In this document: piece after piece, positions 1 through 8,672 of the stretch | How the letters are laid out: every line of letters begins with the position of its first letter | Numbering within the stretch: the stretch's first letter is position 1 | Assembly: GCF_014696135.1 (NCBI RefSeq) | Contig: NZ_JACJPP010000002.1 | Location: 62,001-126,000 of the forward strand | Reading direction: 5' to 3' | Source: Nodosilinea sp. FACHB-141 | Lineage (GTDB): Bacteria; Cyanobacteriota; Cyanobacteriia; Phormidesmidales; Phormidesmidaceae | Length of the DNA stretch: 64,000 nucleotides | The notes under the pieces: model-generated | Database searches by the model: none | What the model was told of the DNA's origin: nothing | The model's input: only the letters and a program-made list of their open reading frames with translations | Translations under genes and position numbers: made by a program

Positions 1-612
1 TAGGGGGTCGAGCTTTTTGCGCAGCCGCTGAATGGCCACATCGACGACGTTGGTGCTGGGGTTAAAATCGTAGCCCCAGACATGCTCCAAAATTTGGGTG
101 CGGGTCAGCACTCGGCCGGGCGATCGCATCAGATACTCCAGCAGATTAAACTCCCGCGCTGTTAGCTCAACCTGGTGCCCGCCGCAGGTGACCTCGCGGG
201 TGATGCGATCGAGGCGCAGGGGGCCAGCGGCCAAAAAATTTTGTCGTTCTCCGCTGCTGCGCCGCACTACCGCATGGATGCGAGCTACCAGTTCTTCGAC
301 ATAAAAGGGCTTGGCAATGTAGTCGTCAGCCCCGAGATTTAGCCCGGCCAGGCGATCGTCTAGCTCGTTGCGGGCAGTAATTAAAATCACTGGCACCGCG
401 TAGCCCGCCCCTCGCAGCGCCTTGAGGATGGCCAGCCCGTCCATCCCTGGCACCATGATATCGAGCAGCACCACGTCGTAGGTGCGATCGGTGGCCAAGG
501 CATAGCCTTCGGTGCCGTTGGGGCAGGTGTCAACCACAAAGCCCTGTTCTTGCAGCCCCTGGGCCACAAAACTGGCAATTTTGGCCTCATCTTCGACTAA
601 TAAAACGTTCAT
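1..612 (-). CDS. OmpR/PhoB-family response regulator (C-terminus cut by window edge)
   Basis: Two-component transcriptional regulator. Reading leftward from an ATG at 612, the protein begins MNVLLVEDEA (acidic pocket ED). It continues with the phosphorylation region VVLLDIMVPGMDG (Asp near residue 51), ITARNE and the conserved Lys in YIAKPF, which make up a full receiver domain of about 120 residues. A winged-helix DNA-binding domain follows (LTAREFNLLEYLMRSPGRVLTR, then a WGYDF motif and a recognition helix with VVDVAIQRLRKKLD). The frame is open to base 1, so only the last residues are missing. The receiver resembles the CusR/CopR/RppA type, but the signal cannot be told. A partner kinase, if adjacent, lies outside the window. 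The small secreted protein at 741 is transcribed divergently and could be a target. Confidence 0.93.
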   Translation of the reverse strand, partial: MNVLLVEDEAKIASFVAQGLQEQGFVVDTCPNGTEGYALATDRTYDVVLLDIMVPGMDGLAILKALRGAGYAVPVILITARNELDDRLAGLNLGADDYIAKPFYVEELVARIHAVVRRSSGERQNFLAAGPLRLDRITREVTCGGHQVELTAREFNLLEYLMRSPGRVLTRTQILEHVWGYDFNPSTNVVDVAIQRLRKKLDPL

Positions 613-740
613 AGGCGCTCACAGCCTAGCACCGCCAGCGAACCACAAAAATGACAAAGCTGTAATTTGGCGGCCATGGTTTTGCCATAGTGCCCAGGCT
701 TAATAGGAATCGTCAACCTAATCACCGGAGCAAATCATTC

Positions 741-1307
741 ATGGTAATTCATCGTTCACTGCTGACTGCTGGCCTGGCGGCTGCCCTGGTTGGTGGTCTA
801 GGTTTGGCCGCCTTTAGCCAAACCACCCAGGGTCAACCCCCGCAGCCCGAAGCCACTCCAACCGAGCCCGCTCAGCGGCCCGAAGGCCGGGGGCGAGGTC
901 ACGGTGAAGGGCTGGCCAACGCTGCGGCAGATCTAGGCGTTAGCGAGGCCGCCCTCAAAGCTGCCCTGGGTCTGCCTGCTGAACCGCCGCCGCGCCCTGA
1001 CCTAGCCGCCGCCGCCACTGAGTTAGGGGTTAGCGAAACTGAGCTAGAGGAAGCCCTACGCAGCGGCAGAGACGGCGATCGCGGCCAAAGACTGGCCACC
1101 GCCGCCACACAGCTGGACGTCAGTGAAGCCGCCTTGAAAGAAGCCTTGGGCCTACCCGCTGAGCCCCCGCCGCGCCCTGAGCTGGCCGCCGCTGCTGCCG
1201 AGCTAGGCGTCAGCGAAACCGATCTTCAGGAAGCCCTGCGCAGCAACATAGGAAGAGGCGGCGGCCCCGGCAACTGCGGTTCCGAAGACAGTTCCCCGTC
1301 GCAGTAG
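741..1307 (+). CDS. small secreted alanine-rich protein with internal duplication
   Basis: Not recognised as a named family. The start is placed at ATG 741 because GGAG lies about 12 bases upstream and a clear signal peptide follows (MVIHRSLLTAGLAAALVGG, cleavage probably after AFS/Q). An ATG at 690 in the same frame would put a basic stretch before the signal. The mature part is a duplication: two blocks of about 60 residues, each with two copies of a helical motif of the form LAxAAxxLGVSExxLxEAL, so four motifs in all, separated by LGLPAEPPPRP linkers. It ends in a Gly/Ser-rich tail. It is probably a periplasmic or secreted helical protein. The gene is divergent from the response regulator at 1-612, so control by that system is possible but not shown. 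Confidence 0.75.
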   Translation: MVIHRSLLTAGLAAALVGGLGLAAFSQTTQGQPPQPEATPTEPAQRPEGRGRGHGEGLANAAADLGVSEAALKAALGLPAEPPPRPDLAAAATELGVSETELEEALRSGRDGDRGQRLATAATQLDVSEAALKEALGLPAEPPPRPELAAAAAELGVSETDLQEALRSNIGRGGGPGNCGSEDSSPSQ

Positions 1308-1342
1308 TCCTCCAACCCCTATCAATCGTCACTCCCCTTGCT

Positions 1343-1384
1343 GCGCCTTGGAAATCACAACGAGATTTCCAGGGCGTTTTTTGG
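1343..1384 (+). terminator. rho-independent terminator after the 741-1307 gene
   Basis: Stem CGCC..GGAAATC / GATTTCC..GGCG with a 7-base loop, followed by a run of six T. It lies 36 bases after the stop codon. Confidence 0.8.
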
Positions 1385-1462
1385 TTGGGCAATACGGCAG
1401 CAAATCAGAACGCGCACAGTGACAGGTGGGAGCCTTTACCTACGTACGCTCTCGATTGAGAT

Positions 1463-2326
1463 TTAGCTGCCTTTGGCCACATCCGGCAGCGATCGCCGAC
1501 CCACATACAGCCACAGTAACCCAGCCACTCCCAACGCTATACCGGTGAGGCTCACTACCTGGGCCATTCGCAGCGGCCCCAGCATTAGGCTATCGAGACG
1601 CAGGCCCTCGATCCACAGGCGGCCTAGGCTGTAGGTGGCGAAGTAGACCAAAAAGAGCGTACCCGTCTTCAGCCGTTCAGGATGGCGCAACCCCCAGAAA
1701 AACAGCCATAGCACCAAGGCAAACACCCCCAGGTTCCACAGCGATTCGTAGAGAAAGGTGGGGTGATAATACTCCACGGTTTCCAGACCAGGGGGGCGCT
1801 GGGCGGGGGGAATATAAACTCGCCAGGGCAGATTGGTTGGGCCGCCAAAGGCTTCGGAGTTAAAGAAATTGCCCCAGCGACCAATAGCTTGGCCCAGCAC
1901 CAGGGCCGGAGCCACCACATCTGCCAAGGCCCAAAACGACAGTCGATTGAGACGAGCAAACAACAGCGCCGCCAGCATACCGCCCAAGATAGCCCCATGG
2001 ATGGCAATGCCCCCCTGCCAAATGGCAAAGGCACTCAGCGGGTCATCGGCATAACGAGCCCACTCAAAGGCGACGTAGTAGAGACGGGCAGCAGGCAAAG
2101 CTCCCAGCACCAGCCAGATCGACAGGTCGGCAACTGCCTCTGGGTCAAGCCCGCGTCGCTGGGCCAGCCGTTGCGCCAGGGTAATGCCAATTGCCAGGGC
2201 GATCGCAATCAGCAGCCCATACCAGCGAATAGCCAGTGGCCCCAGCTGAAAGATAATTGGCCCCGGTGACGCCAGCTGCGCCAATCCGTTGACCGCTAGC
2301 CCCAGTTCTATGCCTGCTAACCCCAT
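1463..2326 (-). CDS. lgt: prolipoprotein diacylglyceryl transferase
   Basis: Transfers diacylglycerol from phosphatidylglycerol to the lipobox cysteine of prolipoproteins in the cytoplasmic membrane. At 287 residues it has the usual length. Visible signatures are [16 protein letters not shown] near the N-terminus, the region around HGAILGG with the conserved His, and the Lgt hallmark [16 protein letters not shown] (conserved Arg and Asn). Several hydrophobic helices span the chain, and the C-terminus LWLYVGRR is positively charged. The start is the ATG at 2326. The gene stands alone on the minus strand. Its substrates in this window would include the several lipobox-bearing binding proteins (SbpA, NrtA, siderophore-binding proteins). 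Confidence 0.96.
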   Translation of the reverse strand: MGLAGIELGLAVNGLAQLASPGPIIFQLGPLAIRWYGLLIAIALAIGITLAQRLAQRRGLDPEAVADLSIWLVLGALPAARLYYVAFEWARYADDPLSAFAIWQGGIAIHGAILGGMLAALLFARLNRLSFWALADVVAPALVLGQAIGRWGNFFNSEAFGGPTNLPWRVYIPPAQRPPGLETVEYYHPTFLYESLWNLGVFALVLWLFFWGLRHPERLKTGTLFLVYFATYSLGRLWIEGLRLDSLMLGPLRMAQVVSLTGIALGVAGLLWLYVGRRSLPDVAKGS

Positions 2327-2530
2327 TGCCCGCCTACCTGCTTACGTCTTGGCCTCCAGATCGGGAATGCCAAAACCACTATGACATTATATTGAGGCTC
2401 TCCGGCTGACATACTGCTAGACTAAACCAGCTAAACGCCAGTTAAGGGTCAAAGCACTGGGCCAGGGGCAGGTCTTGGCCCAGTTTTACCGATCGCCAAC
2501 ATTGGGCTGCAACAAAGATGCTCGCAAGCA

Positions 2531-2568
2531 ATTTCCCCTACCCTCCGAAAACGGGGGGTGGGGGAAAT
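2531..2568. repeat. long G/C-rich hairpin between lgt and cysA
   Basis: A stem of about 17 base pairs (ATTTCCCC... / ...GGGGGAAAT, with a few G-T pairs) closes an AAAA loop. GAGGTTTTT follows on the plus side. It lies just beyond the end of cysA (minus strand), but the T-run is on the wrong side for a cysA terminator, so it may be a dispersed hairpin. The rest of the 2327-2594 gap shows no gene. Confidence 0.5.
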
Positions 2569-2594
2569 CGAGGTTTTTACAGTTTTCCTGAGCG

Positions 2595-3626
2595 CTAAGC
2601 TACCGATGGTGCGTAGCCCGCTGTGGCTGCAAAGCTGCGAATGAGCTTGGCCCGCAGGTAGACCGTTTGCCCCGTCTCAACACCCAGGTCGCGGTACTGC
2701 TCCCGGTTGATGTGGGCAGTAATCGGGTGGCCATTTTCGAGGGTGAGTTCGATGCGAATTGTCCAGCCCAGGTGGATGATGTGGTTGATCGTGGCAGCGA
2801 CACTGCCGTCTTGATGGTCGGTGAAGATCTCAATGTCGTGGGGGCGTAAAAACACCTCCCCGTGGGTGGGTGCGTCGCGGTGAAGCGATTTCCAGGTGTT
2901 GTCCGGTGAGAGGACGTTGACTGCACCGATAAAGCTCATCACAAAGGGAGTGGCCGGGTCTTCGTACACCTCAGCGGGGGAGCCCACCTGCTCGACTCGA
3001 CCCTGGCTCATCACCACGATTTCGTCGGCAATTTCCATCGCCTCTTCCTGGTCGTGGGTAACGAAGACAGTGGTGACATTCACATCGTTGTGGAGATGGC
3101 GCAGCCAGTCGCGCAAATCCTTGCGCACCTTGGCATCGAGGGCACCGAAGGGCTCGTCGAGCAGCAGCACCTGGGGCTCAACGGCGAGGGCCCGCGCCAG
3201 GGCCACCCGCTGCCGCTGACCGCCCGACAGCTGAGAGGGATAGCGATCGCCCAACCCATTTAGCTGCACCAGGTCTAGCAGGGTATCAACCCGATTCTTA
3301 ATCCGCTCTTTGGGCCACTTTTGTAGCTCTAGGGCAAAGGCCACGTTTCTGCGCACGGTGAGGTGCTTAAACAGCGCGTAGTGCTGAAATACAAAACCCA
3401 CCTGGCGATCTTGCACCGTCTTGTGGGTGGCATCTTGAGCCGAAATGTAGATTCTGCCGGTGTCGGCCTGCTCTAAACCGGCAATCACCCGCAGCAGGGT
3501 CGACTTACCCGAACCTGACGGCCCCAGCAGGGCCACCAAAGAACCACTCTTAATATCCAGAGTGATGGGCTCAAGGGCCTGAAAATCCCCAAATCGTTTT
3601 GAAACGTTGTCTACTCTGATTCCCAC
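2595..3626 (-). CDS. cysA: sulfate/thiosulfate ABC transporter ATP-binding protein
   Basis: ATPase subunit that powers sulfate import with CysT and CysW. Walker A is GPSGSGKST (35-43), the Q-loop is FVFQHYALF, the signature is [15 protein letters not shown] (from 133), Walker B is [12 protein letters not shown] and the switch is [18 protein letters not shown]-terminal TOBE-like region (about 240-343, [13 protein letters not shown]...) is typical of CysA. The start codon is GTG, supported by an AGGA about 10 bases upstream. It is transcribed divergently from sbpA across a 351-bp control region. Split, divergent cys transport genes are usual in cyanobacteria. Confidence 0.95.
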   Translation of the reverse strand: MGIRVDNVSKRFGDFQALEPITLDIKSGSLVALLGPSGSGKSTLLRVIAGLEQADTGRIYISAQDATHKTVQDRQVGFVFQHYALFKHLTVRRNVAFALELQKWPKERIKNRVDTLLDLVQLNGLGDRYPSQLSGGQRQRVALARALAVEPQVLLLDEPFGALDAKVRKDLRDWLRHLHNDVNVTTVFVTHDQEEAMEIADEIVVMSQGRVEQVGSPAEVYEDPATPFVMSFIGAVNVLSPDNTWKSLHRDAPTHGEVFLRPHDIEIFTDHQDGSVAATINHIIHLGWTIRIELTLENGHPITAHINREQYRDLGVETGQTVYLRAKLIRSFAATAGYAPSVA

Positions 3627-3977
3627 GGGCGTTTCCTAAAATCGACAGTGTGCTTCAACGGGGATGCGACATCGGAGCTTAGCGAAGCGGTGCCACTTTT
3701 CCCATCACCTCAAACCCAAATCTAGACAGCAGGGGCAGGGTGCGCCTCAGTTCTCCAGGGGCGATCGCCCACCGACCGAGCTGCAATGTGAACCTACGCT
3801 ACCCCACCCACAATAAAATTGCAACTCATCCCAAAACAAGATCGATCTGGTTCCAAAAAAATGTGCAAATGGCTTCAACTTCATTTTGGATCTAAGTCCA
3901 AAATTTTATGATACAGTCCATAAACGTAATCCTCGAAAACCCTATCGAGATACCGGAGATTCTTTGGAGAGCTACCC
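3627..3977. promoter_or_regulatory. divergent cysA / sbpA control region
   Basis: No gene is visible. The right half is AT-rich and carries the perfect inverted repeat at 3883-3904, plus a further TTCCAAAA half-like copy near 3851. The sbpA ribosome binding site is TTTGGAGAG about 8 bases before its ATG. Confidence 0.6.
3883..3904. promoter_or_regulatory. candidate operator: perfect inverted repeat ATTTTGGA-N6-TCCAAAAT
   Basis: Eight-base arms separated by six bases, centred about 85 bases before the sbpA start. The symmetry and place suit a dimeric regulator. The CysR-like Crp-family protein encoded at 7368 is the obvious candidate, but this is inference. Confidence 0.5.
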
Positions 3978-5054
3978 ATGACATCACCTCAACGTTATAT
4001 TTCGCGGCGATCGGCAATCTTGTTTGCGGCTGGCCTGGGGCTAGCGGGTACCCTAGCCGCCTGCGGTAGCACCACATCGACTCCCGAAGCCAGCAATGGC
4101 GAAGCGACCACTGCTGCCGCCGGCCCCGTAGAGCTCACCCTGGTCTCCTACGCCGTGACCCAGGCAGCTTATGAGCAGATCATTCCTAAGTTCACCGAGA
4201 AGTGGAAGGAGGAAACTGGTCAGGATGTCACCTTTAATCAGAGCTACGGTGGCTCAGGCTCCCAAACTCGGGCTGTGCTCGATGGGCTAGAAGCTGATGT
4301 CGTCGCCCTGGCCCTGGCCGGAGACACCAAAAAAATTGAAGAGGGCGGCCTGATTGAAGCTGGCTGGGAAAACGAAGCCCCCAACAGCGCCATTGTGCAT
4401 TCCTCAGTAGCGGCGCTGGTCACCCGCGAGGGCAACCCCAAAAATATCCAGGGCTGGGAAGACCTGGCCCGCGACGATGTGCAGGTGGTGACCGCCAACC
4501 CCAAAACCTCCGGCGGTGCCAAGTGGAACTTTTTAGGAGCCTGGGGTTTTCAGACCCAGACCGGTAGCGATGACGCCGCTGCCCTAGACTTCGTCACCAA
4601 GATTTATCAGAACGTGCCGGTGCTGCCCAAGGATGCGCGAGAATCCACCGACGTGTTTTTCAACCGAGGCCAGGGCGATGTGCTAATTAACTACGAAAAC
4701 GAGGTGCTGCTGGCCGCCCAAAATGGCGAAGAGCTGCCTTTTGTTGTTCCCGATGTGAATATTTCCATTGACAACCCCGTTGCCGTTGTCGATGCCAACG
4801 TGGATAAGCACGGCACCCGCGAGGTCGCTGAAGCCTTTGTGGAGTTTCTGTTTACCCCAGAGGCCCAAGAAGAGTTTGCCAAAGTGGGCTTCCGCCCCTC
4901 CGACCCAGAGGTGGGTGAACAGTTTGCCGATCAGTTTCCTAAGATTGAAACCCTGTTTACGGTGGCTGATTTAGGGGGCTGGGAAGAGATTGACAAGAAG
5001 TTCTTCGCCGATGGGGCAATCTTTGACCAGGTTCAATCTAAAGTTGGCAAGTAG
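3978..5054 (+). CDS. sbpA: sulfate-binding periplasmic lipoprotein
   Basis: High-affinity sulfate-binding component of the CysTWA transporter. The N-terminus has a twin-arginine-like start (SRRSAILFAAGLGL) and a lipobox LAAC at about residue 34, so it is probably membrane-anchored. The family pattern is present: VELTLVSYAVTQAAYEQIIPKF, TFNQSYGGSGSQTRAV, ADVVALALAGD, ANPKTSGGAKWNFLGAWG and DVLINYENEVLLA. At 358 residues it has the family length. It is followed by cysT after 93 bases and is clearly the first gene of the plus-strand operon sbpA-cysT-cysW-NIL. Confidence 0.95.
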   Translation: MTSPQRYISRRSAILFAAGLGLAGTLAACGSTTSTPEASNGEATTAAAGPVELTLVSYAVTQAAYEQIIPKFTEKWKEETGQDVTFNQSYGGSGSQTRAVLDGLEADVVALALAGDTKKIEEGGLIEAGWENEAPNSAIVHSSVAALVTREGNPKNIQGWEDLARDDVQVVTANPKTSGGAKWNFLGAWGFQTQTGSDDAAALDFVTKIYQNVPVLPKDARESTDVFFNRGQGDVLINYENEVLLAAQNGEELPFVVPDVNISIDNPVAVVDANVDKHGTREVAEAFVEFLFTPEAQEEFAKVGFRPSDPEVGEQFADQFPKIETLFTVADLGGWEEIDKKFFADGAIFDQVQSKVGK

Positions 5055-5147
5055 GTAGATGGCCCTTGCCTCAGCCCTATCCGATCGAGAGCAGGCTGAG
5101 GTGAGGGTCACCCGAAACGGACTGATCGACATGTTTTCTCTGCACCT

Positions 5148-5993
5148 ATGACTTCATCCCCACCGTCTTCATCCCCGGGTCTTTGGCACCAGATTCTCCA
5201 TGCTCCCTGGACTTGGCGGGTTACCTGGTTCTATCTCATTCTGTTTTTGTTTTTGCCGATGGCGGCGCTCGTACTCAAGGCGCTGACCCTCAACCCGGCA
5301 GAGATTTGGCGCATTGCTACCGATCCGGTGGCCATCTCGACCTACAACGTCACCTTTTTTACAGCGCTGGTGGCTAGCATTATTAACGGCTTTGCTGGGC
5401 TTATTATTGCCTGGGTGCTGGTGCGCTACGAGTTTCCGGGAAAGCGATTTTTAGATGCCATCATCGATCTGCCCTTTGCTCTGCCCACGGCAGTGGCTGG
5501 TTTAACCTTGTCCACTATCTACAGCACCAACGGCTGGATTGGCGGCTTTCTAGAGCCCTTTGGCATTAGGGTATCGTTTACCCGACTGGGGGTGCTGGTA
5601 GCGATGATCTTCATTGCGCTGCCCTTTTCGGTACGGACGGTGCAGCCGGTGCTGCAAGACATGGAGTCGGAAATGGAGGAGGCCGCCTGGTCTATGGGGG
5701 CTTCCCAGTGGCAGACCTTTAGGCGGGTAATTTTGCCGCCGCTGATGCCTGCCATTCTAACGGGCGTGGCCATGGGCTTTTCGCGGGCGGTGGGCGAATA
5801 CGGCTCAGTGGTGATTATTGCGGGCAATATTCCCTTTCAAGACCTAATCGCTCCAGTGCTGATTGTTCAACGTTTGGAACAATTCGACTACGCCGGGGCC
5901 ACGGTAATTGGCACGGTGCTACTGCTGATTTCGCTATCGGCACTGCTGGTGATCAACCTTATTCAAGCCCGCGGGAGGCGCTTCTATGGCTGA
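5148..5993 (+). CDS. cysT: sulfate ABC transporter permease CysT
   Basis: Inner-membrane subunit of the sulfate importer. Its 281 residues have about six hydrophobic segments. The binding-protein-dependent permease signature (EAA loop that contacts the ATPase) reads EMEEAAWSMGASQWQTFRRVILPPLMPAI, followed by AVGEYGSVVIIAGN, the usual CysT/CysW sequence. Its stop overlaps the start of cysW by 8 bases, which points to translational coupling. Confidence 0.95.
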   Translation: MTSSPPSSSPGLWHQILHAPWTWRVTWFYLILFLFLPMAALVLKALTLNPAEIWRIATDPVAISTYNVTFFTALVASIINGFAGLIIAWVLVRYEFPGKRFLDAIIDLPFALPTAVAGLTLSTIYSTNGWIGGFLEPFGIRVSFTRLGVLVAMIFIALPFSVRTVQPVLQDMESEMEEAAWSMGASQWQTFRRVILPPLMPAILTGVAMGFSRAVGEYGSVVIIAGNIPFQDLIAPVLIVQRLEQFDYAGATVIGTVLLLISLSALLVINLIQARGRRFYG

Positions 5994-6858
5994 TTCATCT
6001 CTAAAACAACCCATTGCTGCCGCTGGGTCTAGATCTCAGAGAGCAGCGTTTCAGTGGGGCAAGTGGCTGCTGGTGGCCTTTGTCTTTGGTTTCCTGGGGC
6101 TAATTTTGCTGGTGCCGACCCTCAACGTATTTTTTCAGGCTTTAAAGGCGGGTCTACCCGGGTTGCTCGACACGTTTAGCAACAAGTTCTTTTTGAATGC
6201 GGTCAAGCTGACGTTGATTACGGCAGCGATCACGGTACCGCTGAACACGGTGTTTGGGATCTGTGCGGCGCTGTCGTTGGCCAACAAAAATTTTCCAGGG
6301 CGATCGCTCCTGATCAGCATCATCGACCTGCCCTTCTCGATCTCGCCGGTGGTTGCGGGTCTCATGCTGGTGCTGCTGTTTGGCAACCGGGGTTGGTTTG
6401 GGCCTCTGCTCGATGCCAACGGCATCAAGATTATCTTTGCCCTGCCGGGCATCGTCATGGCCAGTATCTTTATCACCATGCCCTTTATTGCCCGTGAGGT
6501 GCTGCCCGCCCTCGAAGAAGCGGGCACCCAGCAAGAAGAGGCGGCTGCCACCCTGGGGGCGAGTCAGTGGCAGACCTTTTGGCGGGTCACGCTGCCGTCG
6601 ATTAAGTGGAGTTTGCTCTACGGCCTAATTTTGACTAACGCACGGGCAATGGGTGAGTTTGGAGCGGTGACCGTGGTTTCGGGCAACATTGTCGGCAAAA
6701 CCCAAACCTTGCCCCTCTTTATTGAAGAGGCGCACATCCAGTACAACAGCCAAGCGGCCTACACTGCCGCCCTGCTGCTGGCCTGTTTGGCCGTAGTCAC
6801 CCTGGTGGTGAAGTTTGTGCTAGAGCGCGGCGCCGGCATTCAGAGCAAAAGTCACTAA
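5986..6858 (+). CDS. cysW: sulfate ABC transporter permease CysW
   Basis: Second permease subunit, 290 residues with about six transmembrane segments. The EAA loop reads QQEEAAATLGASQWQTFWRVTLPSI and is followed by AMGEFGAVTVVSGNIVGKTQTLPLFIEE, a stretch typical of CysW. It is paralogous to the preceding CysT. The NIL-domain gene follows after 11 bases, within the same transcription unit. Confidence 0.95.
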   Translation: MADSSLKQPIAAAGSRSQRAAFQWGKWLLVAFVFGFLGLILLVPTLNVFFQALKAGLPGLLDTFSNKFFLNAVKLTLITAAITVPLNTVFGICAALSLANKNFPGRSLLISIIDLPFSISPVVAGLMLVLLFGNRGWFGPLLDANGIKIIFALPGIVMASIFITMPFIAREVLPALEEAGTQQEEAAATLGASQWQTFWRVTLPSIKWSLLYGLILTNARAMGEFGAVTVVSGNIVGKTQTLPLFIEEAHIQYNSQAAYTAALLLACLAVVTLVVKFVLERGAGIQSKSH

Positions 6859-6869
6859 GGAGGCTTGCG

Positions 6870-7181
6870 ATGGCGTCTATTTCTCCCGACTATGGCCTTG
6901 AGGCAATCCACCTTAAAGACCCAGAAAGCCTGGTGCAAACCCAAGTCAAAATTCGCATTCCCAAGGCACGCCACCCCGACCCGGTAATCTCAAACCTGAT
7001 CAACCGCTACGGGCTCAAGGTGAATATTCTGGGCGCGCTGCTGGGTGCCAACGGCCAAGAAGATGGCTGGTTTGATCTGGCCATTGAGGGCCAGGCTGGC
7101 ACTGTTCACGAGGCCTTGCTCGATTTGGTGGAGCTAGAAGCCGATCTGTGGTTCAACACTGAAACCGACGACGGCTACTAA
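6870..7181 (+). CDS. NIL-domain protein of the sulfate operon
   Basis: A 103-residue protein made almost wholly of one NIL domain, the ferredoxin-like ligand-sensing fold otherwise found at the C-terminus of methionine ABC ATPases. The visible pattern is TQVKIRIPKARHPDPVISNLINRYGLKVNILGALLG, then GWFDLAIEGQAGTVHEALLDLVELEADLWF. A strong AAGGAGG sits 7 bases before the ATG. Because the gene is 11 bases after cysW, it may sense sulfur status or a sulfur amino acid and modulate the transporter. That role is inferred from its position. Confidence 0.85.
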   Translation: MASISPDYGLEAIHLKDPESLVQTQVKIRIPKARHPDPVISNLINRYGLKVNILGALLGANGQEDGWFDLAIEGQAGTVHEALLDLVELEADLWFNTETDDGY

Positions 7182-7190
7182 GTTTGTTTA

Positions 7191-7227
7191 GGGGTGGCTC
7201 GATGGCCTAAGGCCATCGAGCCACCCC
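7191..7227. repeat. perfect 17-bp palindrome GGGGTGGCTC.../...GAGCCACCCC
   Basis: A stem of 17 pairs with a TAA loop, 10 bases after the NIL gene. It lacks a T-run, though it could still end the cys transcript. The flanks (GTTTGTTTAGGGG and CCCCTAC) match those of the palindrome at 33045-33072, so it looks like one copy of a dispersed family. Confidence 0.7.
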
Positions 7228-7301
7228 TACCACTCACTGTCAGCTCAGCTGCCCACCCGGTTCAATTCTCCAATTCAAATACAAGTCAATCGAGATTGCG
7301 G

Positions 7302-7315
7302 TCAAGAATTCTTGA
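7302..7315. promoter_or_regulatory. candidate operator TCAAGAATTCTTGA
   Basis: A perfect 14-bp palindrome 53 bases before the CysR-like gene. It could be an autoregulatory site or a site for another regulator. It differs from the palindrome before sbpA. Confidence 0.4.
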
Positions 7316-7367
7316 GCAAGCGTAGTTTTCGAGGGACAATGGCGGGGTAACGAACCTGTAGTGCAGT

Positions 7368-8168
7368 ATGGCAAGGCAAAAAGGCCAGGTTGCGGCGACT
7401 GATGCCGTCGAAACCTTGACCACGAAAAGTTTTTTGTTTCAGGGCCTAGAGGCCAAAGACCTGCTCAACGGGTTAGACCCCAGCGTCTTGGTCGTAGAAA
7501 AGCTGTACTCCAATCGGCCGGTGTATACGGCCTTTCGTCCGCAGACTTGGTTAGAGCACCTTTACGTGGTGGTCGAGGGCGGCCCGGTGATCATGCGCAG
7601 CACTCCCCTCGACCGGGTGATGGCCATGACCTACCCCGGCGCCTGTTTTGGCATGCGCAATTTGCCCGTGGGGTTTGGGCCGGTGGTGCGGGCGTTTCCT
7701 AGCCTGGTGGAAGCCTACAAAACCACCGACGTGATCAAGGTGCCGGTGGCGGTGGTGCAATCGCTGTACGACCAGCATGAGGCCTTCCGCGATCGCTACT
7801 CTCTGTTATTTGAGCTGCGCGAGAAGTTTCAGTATCACCTGCTCAATTGCAGCACATACCCTCCCCAAGCGGTGGCGGCGCTGCTGCGGGCATTAATCTA
7901 TCAAGAGCGCAGTCTGGGCAGTCAACCGAGCCAAGGCAGCAGCACTAGCTACTGCTTTGACCTGCCCATTGACCTCATCGCCCGCGCTTGCCAGCTCAAC
8001 CACCGCACCGTTGAGCAGGTTTTAAAGGGACTGACTAAAGCGGGCTACATCAAAACCAGCAAAACTGCCGAGTCGGCCAATGACCAGGTGCAGGTGGTTG
8101 ACCCCGAGGGGCTAAAAGAAGTGTACGGGGCCACCCGCGATAAGGTGTCGTGGTGGCCTTTAAAGTAA
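7368..8168 (+). CDS. Crp/Fnr-family transcription regulator, CysR-like
   Basis: A 266-residue regulator with a degenerate cyclic-nucleotide-binding-like N-terminal beta region (about 20-140: LYVVVEGGPVIMRSTPL, YPGACFGMRNLP). A dimerisation helix follows (RDRYSLLFELREKFQYHLLN), and then a C-terminal winged helix-turn-helix (DLPIDLIARACQLNHRTVEQVLKGLTKAGYIKTS). In Synechococcus a Crp-family protein, CysR, is encoded with the sulfate permease genes, and the same location here suggests the same job of activating cysA and sbpA-cysTW during sulfur limitation. The residues that bind cAMP in Crp are not evident. Sequence identity to CysR could not be checked, so the symbol is left out. Confidence 0.75.
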   Translation: MARQKGQVAATDAVETLTTKSFLFQGLEAKDLLNGLDPSVLVVEKLYSNRPVYTAFRPQTWLEHLYVVVEGGPVIMRSTPLDRVMAMTYPGACFGMRNLPVGFGPVVRAFPSLVEAYKTTDVIKVPVAVVQSLYDQHEAFRDRYSLLFELREKFQYHLLNCSTYPPQAVAALLRALIYQERSLGSQPSQGSSTSYCFDLPIDLIARACQLNHRTVEQVLKGLTKAGYIKTSKTAESANDQVQVVDPEGLKEVYGATRDKVSWWPLK

Positions 8169-8198
8169 ATCCTTGCATTGCGCTGGACTCGATCGCCT

Positions 8199-8627
8199 AT
8201 GCAAATTAGACCCGGCGAGGTGGCAGACAGCGTTGCGATCGCGGCCCTGCTCACCGAGCTCGGCTACCCCGTCACCCCCGACTTTGTCATTCACAGCCTC
8301 CAGCGGCAGCTCACCCATGCCGATGCCGCGATTCTGGTCGCCATAGAACAGGACGCCATTGTTGGCTTCATTTCGCTGCACTTTATTCCGCAGCTGGCGC
8401 TGCCGGGAGACTTTTGCCGCATCAGCTACTTTTGCGTTGACCCGGCGGCACGGGGGCAGGGAGTGGGGGCGGCGCTGGAAACAGTGGCCAGCGATCTAGC
8501 TTGGGCGCGGGGGTGCGATCGCATTGAAGTGCACTGTCACAGCCGCCGCGCGCAGGCCCATCGGTTTTATTACCGGCAGGGCTATGTTGAGTCGCCCAAG
8601 TATCTGGTCAAACCTGCTCCTCCCTAG
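8199..8627 (+). CDS. GNAT-family N-acetyltransferase
   Basis: Transfers an acetyl group from acetyl-CoA to an unknown amine. The start is set at ATG 8199 because MQIRPGEVADSVAIAALLTELGYP is the typical first strand and helix of the family. An upstream in-frame start at 8178 adds seven unlikely residues. Motif A is visible as ISYFCVDPAARGQGVGAALETVA (acetyl-CoA pyrophosphate loop RGQGVG), and motif B as RIEVHCHSRRAQAHRFYYRQGYVE. The length of 142 residues is normal. It follows the CysR-like gene by 30 bases but has no evident functional link to it. Confidence 0.9.
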   Translation: MQIRPGEVADSVAIAALLTELGYPVTPDFVIHSLQRQLTHADAAILVAIEQDAIVGFISLHFIPQLALPGDFCRISYFCVDPAARGQGVGAALETVASDLAWARGCDRIEVHCHSRRAQAHRFYYRQGYVESPKYLVKPAPP

Positions 8628-8672
8628 CGGCAGCGAGGCGCTAATGCTTGAGACATTGTCACGGGTTACTGC

